Shown here: in pieces, positions 1-5,344 of the stretch
Position numbering within the stretch: position 1 is the stretch's first letter
Layout: each line of letters begins with the position of its first letter
Source of the DNA: Chloroflexota bacterium
GTDB taxonomy: Bacteria > Chloroflexota > Anaerolineae > Anaerolineales > Villigracilaceae
Reading direction: 5' to 3'
Length of the DNA: 6,427 nucleotides
Assembly (NCBI GenBank): GCA_016191895.1
Contig: JACPVD010000014.1
Span: 1 to 6,427, forward strand
The notes under the pieces: model-generated
The model's input: only the letters and a program-made list of their open reading frames with translations
Told to the model about the DNA's origin: nothing
The model's database searches: none
Program-made: the position numbers and the translations under genes

Positions 1-233
1 AGCAGGACAGGCGTGCCGGAGCCGATCATGGCCTGCACGTTTTTGGCGTCGTCCATAAGCGGGGTCTGGCGCGGATGCAAAACCGCCCATGCAGTGAACA
101 AGCCGGCTGCAATGACCCAAAAGGCAAGATAATCTTTCCATTTGGGTTTGTTGGTGAGCAAAATAAACCCCGCGGCGGCGAGCAGGCCGAGAGAGATAAG
201 GAGGAAGGAATATTCGCGAAGTATGGCGCTCAT
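1..233 (-). CDS. Partial N-terminus of a two-helix membrane protein, possibly thioredoxin-family
   Basis: The minus strand opens with ATG at 233-231 and stays open for 77 codons to the left edge, so the C-terminus is missing. An AGAGGG ribosome binding site lies a few bases upstream. The protein begins MSAILREYSF, has a first hydrophobic segment at about residues 8-26 and a second at about 35-52, then a short region ending in an IGSGTPVLL-type strand. Two N-terminal membrane helices followed by a segment of this kind (helix, G-S-G-T-P, hydrophobic strand) recall membrane-anchored thioredoxin-like proteins, where the CxxC motif would come just afterwards, outside this window. That assignment is a guess from pattern; the membrane part is seen directly. 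The gene is divergent from the EF-G gene. Confidence 0.55.
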   Translation of the reverse strand, partial: MSAILREYSFLLISLGLLAAAGFILLTNKPKWKDYLAFWVIAAGLFTAWAVLHPRQTPLMDDAKNVQAMIGSGTPVL

Positions 234-268
234 GAAGCCCTCTTTTTCGACGGTAAATGTCACAATTT

Positions 269-281
269 AAGCGTGACGCTT
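269..281. repeat. Small palindrome upstream of the EF-G promoter
   Basis: AAGCGT-G-ACGCTT is a perfect 6-1-6 inverted repeat ending 6 bases before the -35 box at 288. GTGA (273-276) and TCAC (281-284) form a second, overlapping inverted pair. It could be an operator for the divergent genes; no regulator is known. Confidence 0.35.
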
Positions 282-287
282 CACACT

Positions 288-316
288 TTGACAATTCAAT
301 TGAGTTCTTTTACAAT
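288..316 (+). promoter_or_regulatory. Sigma-70-type promoter of the EF-G gene
   Basis: A consensus -35 TTGACA (288-293) is separated by 17 bases from a -10 TACAAT (311-316, five of six matches). Transcription would start near 323, giving a 5' leader of about 90 bases before the ATG at 415. This is the best promoter in the window and suits a well-expressed translation factor. Confidence 0.8.
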
Positions 317-330
317 CATGCGACTTGTCC

Positions 331-359
331 TTCGACTGGTCTCGATGAACTCGACCACC
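331..359. repeat. TCGA-rich imperfect hairpin in the EF-G 5' leader
   Basis: TCGA occurs three times, roughly ten bases apart (332-335, 342-345, 351-354). The second and third can pair around a TGAAC loop, extended by GGT (338-340) with ACC (357-359). It looks like a fragment of a dispersed intergenic repeat, which is an inference that needs the genome. It would lie in the EF-G transcript but leaves the ribosome binding site at 398-404 free. Confidence 0.3.
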
Positions 360-414
360 AACCCAGGACGGTTAATAAAAGCACACATCATAACTATAGG
401 AAGGTTTTATTTCC

Positions 415-2496
415 ATGAAAGAGTATACCACCGAGTATCTTCGCAACATCGCGCTGGTTTCACATGGAGGCGCGGGGAAAACGATGTTGGCGGAGTCATT
501 TTTACACGCGACAAAAGCAACCACCCGTTTGGGGAAAATCGATGACGGGACAACGATTTCAGATTACGACGATGAAGAACATCGCCGCAAGATTTCGATC
601 TATTCCAGCGTCATTCCCATCGAGCACCGCGATCATAAAATAAACGTCATCGACGCGCCGGGCTTCACCGACTTTGTGGGCGAGATCATCTCGGCCCTAA
701 GCGTGGCGGACGGCGCGATTATTTTGGTGGATGCCGTGTCGGGCGTGGAAGTTGGAACGGAGATCGCATGGCGTTATGCGGACGAGTTCAAACTTCCGCG
801 CTTTTTTGTGATTAATAAAATGGATCGCGACAATGCCAATTTCGAACAAACCTACGAAGCGGTTGAAGCGTTTGCGAAGGCGCACGGCAAGCGTACGATC
901 AAGGTTCATTTGCCCATCGGCGAAAAGGCCGGTTTCAAGGGCGTGGTGGATATCATCGGCATGAAAGCCTACATGGGTGACGGCAACATCACCGCCGAAA
1001 TTCCTGTTGAGTTAAAAGAAGCGGCGGACAAGGCTCACTTCGCGCTGGTGGAAGCGGCGGCGGAGGGCGAAGACGAATTGATGGAGAAATATCTCGAGAA
1101 CGGTTCCCTCTCCGACGCGGAAATGGTGCGCGGACTGGAGGATGTGGTCTACGCTGGAGAATTCGTCCCTGTGTTCTGCGCAGCCGGCGGACATGAAGTC
1201 GGCGCGATTGCCCTGCTCAACGACATCATCGACCTGATGCCTTCCCCGTTGAACGCTCCCAGGCGCATTGCCCAAGGCAAAGACGGCGATGAGACTCTCA
1301 AGCCCGCCGATACCGAGCCCCTTGCCGCATATGTCTGGAAAACGACCGCCGATCCGTTTGTTGGCAAGATGACCTACTTCCGCATTTTCTCCGGCTCCAT
1401 TCAAGCGGATGGGCATGTATGGAACCAGAACAAGGGCGCAGATGAGCGCGTCTCCGGCTTGCACTTTCAGCGCGGTAAGGAAGTGATTGCGGCGAAGGTC
1501 GTGCATGCCGGCGATATTGCCGCTGTTTCAAAATTAACCGCCACTTCAACCGGCGACACCTTCTGCGAAAAGGGACATCCGTTCACGATCGCCAAACCGA
1601 AATTCCCCGCCGCCCTGTATCGCGTGGCGGTCAGCCCGAAAAGTCAGGCTGATGCGGCAAAGATCTCCCCAACGTTAACCCGCTTATGTGAAGAGGATAT
1701 GACCCTCGCCTGGCAGAACGACCCCATCACGCATGAAACCGTTTTGCAGGGAATGGGTGACCAGCATATCGATGTCGCCCTGCACCGTGCGCAGGCCAAG
1801 TTCCAGGTGGGGCTTGTTACGCATGAGCCGAAAGTCCCTTATCGTGAGGGCATCACACGCAAGGCATCTGGCCAATATCGCCACAAAAAACAATCAGGCG
1901 GCGCGGGCCAGTTCGGAGAAGTGCATCTTCGTATCGAGCCGTTACCCGACGCGGACTTTGAATTTACCGATGAACTCGTGGGGATGAATCTTTCCAAGTC
2001 GTACCTGCCGCCGATCGAAAAAGGAATAAAGGCCACCATGGAGCGCGGCGCGTTCGCGGGTTACCCGATGAGCAATGTGAAGATCATTGTGTACGACGGC
2101 AAGGAGCACGAAGTGGATTCCAAACCGGTGGCGTTTGAAATTGCCGGGCGTGAGGCGTTCAAACTGGCGGTGCAAAGCGCGGGACCCGTGTTGTTCGAGC
2201 CGATCATGAATGTCCGTGTGACGATCCCCGACGCGAACATGGGCGATGTAATGAGCGATCTCAATACCCGCCGCGGCCGCGTGCAGGGAACGGATTCTGA
2301 ACACGGCAACACCGTCATCATTGCGCACGTTCCGATGGCGGAAATGCTGCGTTACACCACCCAACTCCGCTCGATCACCGGCGGACGCGGATACTTTACA
2401 ATGGAATTCGATCACTACGACACCGTTCCGGCGCACATCACCGGCCCAATCATCGAAGCGCATAAGAAAGAAATGGAAGCGAAGAAGGAAGAGTAG
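415..2496 (+). CDS. fusA: Elongation factor G paralogue (EF-G-like GTPase)
   Basis: A 693-residue translational GTPase of full EF-G length, cytosolic, expected to act on the ribosome. The start ATG is preceded by AGGAAGG (398-404) with a 10-base gap. The G domain shows a P-loop SHGGAGKT (16-23), DAPGF (80-84), NKMD (134-137) and a CAAGG-type G5 near residue 256. Domain IV begins around KVPYREG (473) and carries QSGGAGQFGE (493), and domain V carries EPIMNVRV (595) and MGDVM (609). Two departures from canonical EF-G stand out. The RGITI switch I motif is replaced by RKISI (58-62), and the His of DxPGH is Phe (84). Both fit the EF-G-like branch that includes EF-G2/FusA2 rather than the housekeeping factor. 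Whether it carries out translocation, recycling or something else cannot be read here. It appears monocistronic, with its own promoter and terminator. Confidence 0.93.
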   Translation: MKEYTTEYLRNIALVSHGGAGKTMLAESFLHATKATTRLGKIDDGTTISDYDDEEHRRKISIYSSVIPIEHRDHKINVIDAPGFTDFVGEIISALSVADGAIILVDAVSGVEVGTEIAWRYADEFKLPRFFVINKMDRDNANFEQTYEAVEAFAKAHGKRTIKVHLPIGEKAGFKGVVDIIGMKAYMGDGNITAEIPVELKEAADKAHFALVEAAAEGEDELMEKYLENGSLSDAEMVRGLEDVVYAGEFVPVFCAAGGHEVGAIALLNDIIDLMPSPLNAPRRIAQGKDGDETLKPADTEPLAAYVWKTTADPFVGKMTYFRIFSGSIQADGHVWNQNKGADERVSGLHFQRGKEVIAAKVVHAGDIAAVSKLTATSTGDTFCEKGHPFTIAKPKFPAALYRVAVSPKSQADAAKISPTLTRLCEEDMTLAWQNDPITHETVLQGMGDQHIDVALHRAQAKFQVGLVTHEPKVPYREGITRKASGQYRHKKQSGGAGQFGEVHLRIEPLPDADFEFTDELVGMNLSKSYLPPIEKGIKATMERGAFAGYPMSNVKIIVYDGKEHEVDSKPVAFEIAGREAFKLAVQSAGPVLFEPIMNVRVTIPDANMGDVMSDLNTRRGRVQGTDSEHGNTVIIAHVPMAEMLRYTTQLRSITGGRGYFTMEFDHYDTVPAHITGPIIEAHKKEMEAKKEE

Positions 2497-2545
2497 GGCA
2501 GTGGAGAGTAATCAGTGAAAAGTAAACAGTGAGCAGTGACAAGTC
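2497..2545. repeat. Degenerate heptamer tandem repeat after the EF-G stop
   Basis: Directly after the stop codon the sequence falls into seven consecutive 7-base units. Four match NNCAGTG (starting at 2497, 2511, 2525, 2532), and the other three (2504, 2518, 2539) are variants with AGTA or AGTC. The last unit runs into the 5' arm of the terminator. Such CAGTGA-type heptamer tracts resemble the short tandem repeats seen between genes in some bacteria. Confidence 0.65.
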
Positions 2546-2572
2546 CCGAGGCGTTAGGCTTCGGGACTTTTT
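2541..2572 (+). terminator. Intrinsic terminator of the EF-G gene
   Basis: AAGTCCCGA (2541-2549) pairs perfectly with TCGGGACTT (2561-2569). The stem can be extended inward by a G-T pair and GC/GC to leave a GTTAG loop. Five T residues follow at 2568-2572. This is a strong factor-independent terminator, 45 bases after the stop. Confidence 0.88.
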
Positions 2573-2596
2573 ATACACTTGCGCGTCTGTTTCGGC

Positions 2597-2611
2597 TACA
2601 ATACCTTCATG
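2597..2611 (+). promoter_or_regulatory. Leaderless-type -10 box before the first sulfur-carrier gene
   Basis: TACAAT (2597-2602) is followed by only six bases before the ATG at 2609, so transcription would begin at or next to the start codon. No Shine-Dalgarno sequence is present and no good -35 box is seen. This is the arrangement expected for a leaderless mRNA. Confidence 0.5.
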
Positions 2612-2881
2612 CCCGCCGTCCGTTTTCCCGCGCTGATGAAATATTATGTGGAGAACCAAAGCGAATTTTCGATGCCCGGTTCCACCGTTGCCGAATTGAT
2701 TCAGAATGTGCTTGCGAAATACCCCGCGCTCCAGCCGCACCTTTTCGATTCGGCAGGTGAGTTGCGCCGCCATTTCAATATCTTCGTCAACGGCGCGCAC
2801 ATCCGCGATTTGAATGGCATGGAAACCCTTTTGAAAGATGACGACAAAATCATCTTCATGGCCAGTGCGGCAGGCGGGTAA
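2609..2881 (+). CDS. ThiS/MoaD-like (CysO-like) sulfur-carrier protein with free Gly-Gly end
   Basis: A 90-residue ubiquitin-like beta-grasp protein ending ASAAGG-stop. The exposed C-terminal Gly-Gly is the hallmark of ThiS, MoaD and CysO carriers, where it is adenylated by an E1-like enzyme and converted to a thiocarboxylate. Family signs include YPALQPHLFD (39-48), the GELRRHFNIFVNG strand (51-63) and the LLKDDDKIIFM region before the tail. It matches the carrier encoded at 5345 in length and in these blocks (YPAxxPHLF, GELR, FVN, DLxGxET, GG), so the two are paralogues. The ATG at 2609 is preferred over an in-frame TTG at 2579: it starts at the usual N-terminus and sits behind a TACAAT box. 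A terminator cuts it off from the EF-G gene. Its sulfur could go to cysteine, molybdopterin or thiamine; the cysteine genes nearby make CysO-like use the best guess. Confidence 0.85.
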   Translation: MPAVRFPALMKYYVENQSEFSMPGSTVAELIQNVLAKYPALQPHLFDSAGELRRHFNIFVNGAHIRDLNGMETLLKDDDKIIFMASAAGG

Positions 2882-2915
2882 TTTTTGCGCGGCGTTTTTC
2901 CGGGTTTGGTTGTGT

Positions 2916-3491
2916 TCACGGTTCGCTTGCCGCATGGATGATGCGCGCTCCCAATTGATTCCCATTGATCCTGCCCGAGACAAAATCCAGGACATCCTGC
3001 CACGCCGCAACGATGACGCCGTTCTGCTTCATGCGGTCGAATGCGACAGTTTCGAGAATGTTGATCGTTGGCGGCAGTTGCTTGGTTATCCGCTCGATGA
3101 CCTTGTCGTTCGCCGAGAAGGCGTGCATGAGCGCCACAAAAACGGCTTCGGTCGTGCAACTGTCGGAAAATACCCATTCGCAATCCACGTGGATTCGCAG
3201 GATGGATGCCTGACGCGTGTTCTCGTCCACAATGACTTGCGCGTCGGTCACGATGAATTTGGCGTTCACGGTTTCCGCGAGCGGATCCGCTCCCGACATT
3301 GCGTCGTTTAACACGTCCACGATTCGGGCGGTGTCTGACTCGGGGGTGGCGGATGGCGTTGGCGGCGTCGGAGTCCAGACTGTCGCGGTCAGCGAATGAA
3401 TCACGGCCGCTTGAATATTCGGGTCGGAAATGTCGGGGGCGCACGCTGCAAATACGAGTATCGGTAGAACGGGCAGAATTCGTTTCCACAT
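2916..3491 (-). CDS. Putative lipoprotein of unknown function
   Basis: A 191-residue protein with a short positively charged start (MWKR), a hydrophobic stretch and a lipobox-like FAAC with Cys17, so it is probably exported and lipid-anchored on the outer face of the membrane. A Thr/Pro-rich linker (about 35-50) leads to a soluble region with no family I recognise. Two cysteines (104 and 112) in that region could form a disulfide. The start is supported by GGAGG four bases upstream on the minus strand (3496-3500). It converges on the carrier gene ending at 2881, with 34 bases between them and no convincing terminator, and it is divergent from the cysteine operon. The shared divergent region is the only hint of a link to cysteine metabolism. 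Confidence 0.8.
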   Translation of the reverse strand: MWKRILPVLPILVFAACAPDISDPNIQAAVIHSLTATVWTPTPPTPSATPESDTARIVDVLNDAMSGADPLAETVNAKFIVTDAQVIVDENTRQASILRIHVDCEWVFSDSCTTEAVFVALMHAFSANDKVIERITKQLPPTINILETVAFDRMKQNGVIVAAWQDVLDFVSGRINGNQLGARIIHAASEP

Positions 3492-3513
3492 AGATCCTCC
3501 ATTTGTCTGGCGT

Positions 3514-3543
3514 TTTGTACTTCGGAATTGTTCCGCCCGTCAA
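3514..3543 (-). promoter_or_regulatory. Candidate promoter of the lipoprotein gene
   Basis: On the minus strand TTGACG (3543-3538) and TACAAA (3519-3514) are separated by 18 bases. Transcription would start near 3507, about 15 bases before the ATG and just upstream of the GGAGG. The match is fair, not strong. Confidence 0.35.
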
Positions 3544-3586
3544 CGACGCTTGCCGTACGCCCAGCCTACAATTCCCCTTCGCGCAG

Positions 3587-3627
3587 TTGTCAGACAATTT
3601 TTTCATTGACAAATTCCGTAAGATACG
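3587..3627. promoter_or_regulatory. Palindromes at the cysteine operon promoter, possible operators
   Basis: TTGTC-A-GACAA (3587-3597) is a perfect 5-1-5 palindrome nine bases before the -35 box. CGTA-AGA-TACG (3617-3627) is a 4-3-4 palindrome inside the -35/-10 spacer. Their position is right for a repressor or activator site, but I match neither to a known regulator. Confidence 0.35.
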
Positions 3628-3633
3628 TAAAAT
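3606..3633 (+). promoter_or_regulatory. Promoter of the cysteine operon and its leader peptide
   Basis: TTGACA (3606-3611) and TAAAAT (3628-3633) lie 16 bases apart. The start site would be near 3640, only a few bases before the leader peptide ATG at 3644 and almost 200 bases before cysM. Confidence 0.7.
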
Positions 3634-3643
3634 AGCGCACATC

Positions 3644-3697
3644 ATGAGCTACATGAAGCTACTTAATGATTGCTTGTGTCTTTCGCGGGGCTCGTAG
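3644..3697 (+). CDS. Cysteine-containing leader peptide (regulatory uORF)
   Basis: A 17-codon ORF encoding MSYMKLLNDCLCLSRGS, ending in TAG, with Cys codons at 3671-3673 (TGC) and 3677-3679 (TGT). It starts about 10 bases after the -10 box, so it would be nearly leaderless; a shorter start at 3653 is possible. The Cys codons lie at the 5' foot of a hairpin formed by 3676-3713, so ribosome progress through them would affect RNA folding. It precedes a cysteine synthase operon, which is why I read it as a sensor of charged tRNA-Cys rather than a chance ORF. Leaderless polycysteine short ORFs acting as cysteine-responsive attenuators are known in mycobacteria. Two Cys codons alone are modest evidence; context carries the call. 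Confidence 0.55.
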   Translation: MSYMKLLNDCLCLSRGS

Positions 3698-3756
3698 CCG
3701 CCGCCTGAGACACTCCCGCAGTCAACGAACTCTCAGACGGTTGAGCGACCCCCGCT

Positions 3757-3770
3757 TGCAAACTTTTGCA
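3757..3770 (+). other. Small A/T-rich hairpin in the cysM leader
   Basis: TGCAA (3757-3761) pairs with TTGCA (3766-3770) around a four-base loop, just before the terminator-like hairpin. It may act as a spacer or pause element. Confidence 0.3.
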
Positions 3771-3775
3771 TGGTG

Positions 3776-3802
3776 TGGCGATCTCTCGCCGTCTTTTTGT
3801 TT
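3776..3802 (+). terminator. Terminator-like hairpin between the leader peptide and cysM
   Basis: GGCGA (3777-3781) pairs with TCGCC (3786-3790) around TCTC, with one or two G-T pairs below. It is followed by TTTTT (3794-3798), G and TTT. The stem is short but GC-rich and the T-run is good. It lies 39 bases before the cysM ATG, inside the predicted transcript, as expected for an attenuator. Confidence 0.55.
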
Positions 3803-3836
3803 ACGTTGACTGCATTTGTTTTAAATAAGGACACTC

Positions 3837-4787
3837 ATGACTTTACTGGACTTCAGACTTATCGAATCGGACTTCATCCCCATGGATGGACTCGTCTCCC
3901 ATGTGGGCAACACCCCCCTGCTTCCGCTTCGCCGCGTGACCCGGGATCTGCCGGCAAAAACGAGAGTCTTTGCCAAGGCTGAATGGTTCAACCCGGGCGG
4001 TTCGGTCAAAGCCCGCCCCGCGCTCAACATCCTCCACACCGCCATTGCAAATGGCGACCTCGGCAATGGCAAACGCCTGCTCGACTCTACTTCCGGTAAC
4101 ATGGGAATTGCCTACGCCACCTTCGGCGCGACATTGGGAATATCGGTCACATTGGCGGTGCCTGCCAACGCCAGCCCCGAGCGGATCATGCTCCTGCGCG
4201 CCCTCGGCGCGGAAGTAATCCTGACCGACCCAATCGAAGGTTCAGATGGCGCGATCCTCAAGGCGCGCGAACTTGCGGAGGAAAACCCGGGGCTGTATTG
4301 GTACGCCAACCAGTACAACAACCCCGCCAACTGGCAGGCGCATTACCTTTCCACCGGGCCTGAGATTGCCGCACAAACAAACGGACAGACGACTCACTTC
4401 ATCGCCGGGCTTGGCACATCGGGCACCTTGATGGGGACCGGGCGTTATCTGCGCGAACAATTGTCGGGCATAAAGATCATCGCCTTCCAGCCCGATGCAT
4501 CCTTCCATGGCCTGGAAGGACTCAAGCACATGCCCAGCGCGATCAAGCCCGGGATTTATGACGACTCCTTTGCCGATGAGCAACTCACAGTCAAGACGGA
4601 AGCGGCGCATGAGATGGCGAGAAGGCTTGCGCGGGAGGAAGGTCTCTTTGTGGGAATCTCCGCCGGCGCCGCCGCCGTCGCCGCGCTCGAAGTCGCAAGC
4701 CGTTTGGAAGAAGGCGTCGTTGTGACTGTCTTCCCTGACGCGGGTTATAAATATTTGAGCGACAAAAATTTATGGGAAGGGAAGTAG
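3837..4787 (+). CDS. cysM: PLP-dependent cysteine synthase, CysM-like
   Basis: A 316-residue fold-type II PLP enzyme of the cysteine synthase family, cytosolic, expected to put sulfide or protein-thiocarboxylate sulfur onto an activated serine. Visible motifs are GNTPLL (24-29), NPGGSVK with the PLP lysine K58, TSGNMG (85-90), YNNPAN (160-165), the phosphate-binding loop GLGTSGT (191-197), LMGTGRYLRE (198-207), GLKHM (228-232) and GISAGA (273-278). The THFIAGLGTSGTLMGTGR block closely resembles, from memory, M. tuberculosis CysM, which uses O-phosphoserine and CysO thiocarboxylate. Together with the mec- and cysO-like genes downstream, this favours the same role here. AAGGA (3827-3831) supports the start; a second Met at residue 16 is possible. 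Oddities: SVKAR replaces the usual SVKDR, and Met replaces Thr in TSGNTG. O-acetylserine use cannot be excluded. Expression is probably set by the Cys leader upstream. Confidence 0.88.
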   Translation: MTLLDFRLIESDFIPMDGLVSHVGNTPLLPLRRVTRDLPAKTRVFAKAEWFNPGGSVKARPALNILHTAIANGDLGNGKRLLDSTSGNMGIAYATFGATLGISVTLAVPANASPERIMLLRALGAEVILTDPIEGSDGAILKARELAEENPGLYWYANQYNNPANWQAHYLSTGPEIAAQTNGQTTHFIAGLGTSGTLMGTGRYLREQLSGIKIIAFQPDASFHGLEGLKHMPSAIKPGIYDDSFADEQLTVKTEAAHEMARRLAREEGLFVGISAGAAAVAALEVASRLEEGVVVTVFPDAGYKYLSDKNLWEGK

Positions 4788-4788
4788 T

Positions 4789-4818
4789 GGGCTCCAAAGT
4801 CCCCAGACTTTGGAGCCC
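4789..4818 (+). promoter_or_regulatory. 13-bp perfect hairpin that masks the mec ribosome binding site
   Basis: GGGCTCCAAAGTC (4789-4801) is followed by a four-base loop and its exact complement (4806-4818). The 3' arm contains GGAG (4812-4815), the only Shine-Dalgarno sequence for the ATG at 4822. No T-run follows, so it is not an intrinsic terminator. It could tune mec translation, protect or process the transcript between cistrons, or be an inserted palindromic repeat. Confidence 0.7.
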
Positions 4819-4821
4819 GGG

Positions 4822-5247
4822 ATGAACATGTTGAAAATTTCCAATGAACTCATACAGCGAATCAACACTCATGTGCGCGAGGCATACCCCGAAGAGGGCG
4901 CGGGCTTTTTGCTTGGCGCAGACGGCGAAGTGCGTGACGTTTTACCCCTGCCCAATGCGCGCGAAGATGAAGCCCGCCACAACCGCTTTTTGATCACGCC
5001 CGAAGACTACTTGAAAGCCGAAATGAAAGCCGCGGAAATCGGTGTAGACTTGATCGGCGTGTTTCATTCGCACCCCGATAGCCCAAACATCCCCTCCGAA
5101 TATGACCGCGAGTGGGCACAGCCGTTCTTTTCCTACATCATTACCCGCGTCGACGACGGCCAAGTGGTCAGTCACCGTTCATGGCGGCTGACCGAAGACC
5201 GTGCAAAGTACAACGAAGAAGAGATTGTCTTCTCGTCATCTCAATAA
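4822..5247 (+). CDS. mec: JAMM/MPN+ metalloprotease, Mec-like
   Basis: A 141-residue single-domain JAMM zinc peptidase (peptidase family M67). The metal site is complete: H82-S-H84, then seven residues, S92, two residues, D95, with E25 in PEEGAG as the catalytic glutamate. In M. tuberculosis, Mec hydrolyses the CysO-cysteine adduct to release cysteine and regenerate the carrier. The block NAREDEARHNRF (45-56) and the RSWRL segment near the end are typical of this small bacterial group. The start at ATG 4822 is chosen over an in-frame TTG at 4810 because GGAG lies six bases upstream; ATG 4828 is also possible. It follows cysM by 34 bases filled by a hairpin, so the two are probably cotranscribed. 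It may also trim the extended carrier encoded next, as QbsD does for QbsE in Pseudomonas; that is inference. Confidence 0.85.
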   Translation: MNMLKISNELIQRINTHVREAYPEEGAGFLLGADGEVRDVLPLPNAREDEARHNRFLITPEDYLKAEMKAAEIGVDLIGVFHSHPDSPNIPSEYDREWAQPFFSYIITRVDDGQVVSHRSWRLTEDRAKYNEEEIVFSSSQ

Positions 5248-5250
5248 ATC

Positions 5251-5291
5251 GGGGTGTGGGGAGTGTTGAGCGTCGACACTCCCCACATTCC
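5251..5291 (+). terminator. Strong hairpin between mec and cysO, weak terminator or attenuator
   Basis: TGTGGGGAGTGT (5255-5266) pairs perfectly with ACACTCCCCACA (5276-5287). The stem can extend inward by three pairs to a GCG loop and outward into GGGG/CCCC with two G-T pairs. The nearest T-run (5298-5301, four T) is several bases beyond the stem, so termination would be partial at best. A lone TATGAT (5303-5308) downstream could be a -10 box for cysO, but no -35 box goes with it. Confidence 0.55.
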
Positions 5292-5344
5292 CCTGCCTTT
5301 TGTATGATGAAAAATTAGAAAAGAAACGAGAGAGAAAATAGAAC

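Larger units (their letters stand above)
3640..3803 (+). promoter_or_regulatory. Candidate cysteine-responsive attenuator leader
   Basis: This transcribed leader has the parts of a transcription attenuator: a short ORF with Cys codons, alternative pairings, and a terminator-like hairpin just before cysM. Pairing A joins GTGTCT (3676-3681) with AGACAC (3708-3713), enclosing GCGGGGCT (3685-3692) with AGCC (3696-3699) and CCGC (3701-3704). Pairing B joins CCG plus CTGAGA (3701-3710) with TCTCAG plus CGG (3731-3740), with one C-A mismatch. A and B share 3701-3713 and exclude each other. Pairing C joins AGACGG (3735-3740) with CCGTCT (3789-3794) and would break the terminator; B blocks C. GCGGGG (3685-3690) can also pair with CCCCGC (3750-3755). 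Which state follows ribosome stalling cannot be settled by eye. A simple reading of A, B and C does not give textbook logic. Confidence 0.55.

Noticed and set aside
75..545. A 156-codon plus-strand frame at the left end
   Set aside because: It crosses the divergent promoter region and overlaps the EF-G start in another frame; no family features.
1942..2463. A 173-codon minus-strand frame inside the EF-G gene
   Set aside because: It is antisense to conserved EF-G domains IV and V, has no ribosome binding site signal I could see, and is His/Arg-rich as expected of a shadow frame.
2882..2915. Terminator between the convergent carrier and lipoprotein genes
   Set aside because: Two runs of five T are present but no stem of useful length could be drawn next to them.
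3567..3572. TACAAT as a plus-strand -10 box
   Set aside because: No -35 box at a suitable distance and no start codon nearby; the TTGACA/TAAAAT pair downstream explains the operon better.
2701..3645. A 314-codon open frame on the minus strand
   Set aside because: It lies across the lipoprotein gene and the carrier gene in another frame. Its translation is rich in Arg, Ser and His with no domain, and both overlapped genes have far better support.
3758..3798. Possible T-box riboswitch end before cysM
   Set aside because: The GGTGTGGCGA...TCGCC-T-run arrangement superficially recalls a T-box terminator, but the conserved TGGNACCGCG core is absent and no specifier-loop architecture was found.
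3806..3811. TTGACT as the -35 box of a promoter right before cysM
   Set aside because: No -10 sequence lies 16-18 bases downstream; that position falls on the ribosome binding site.
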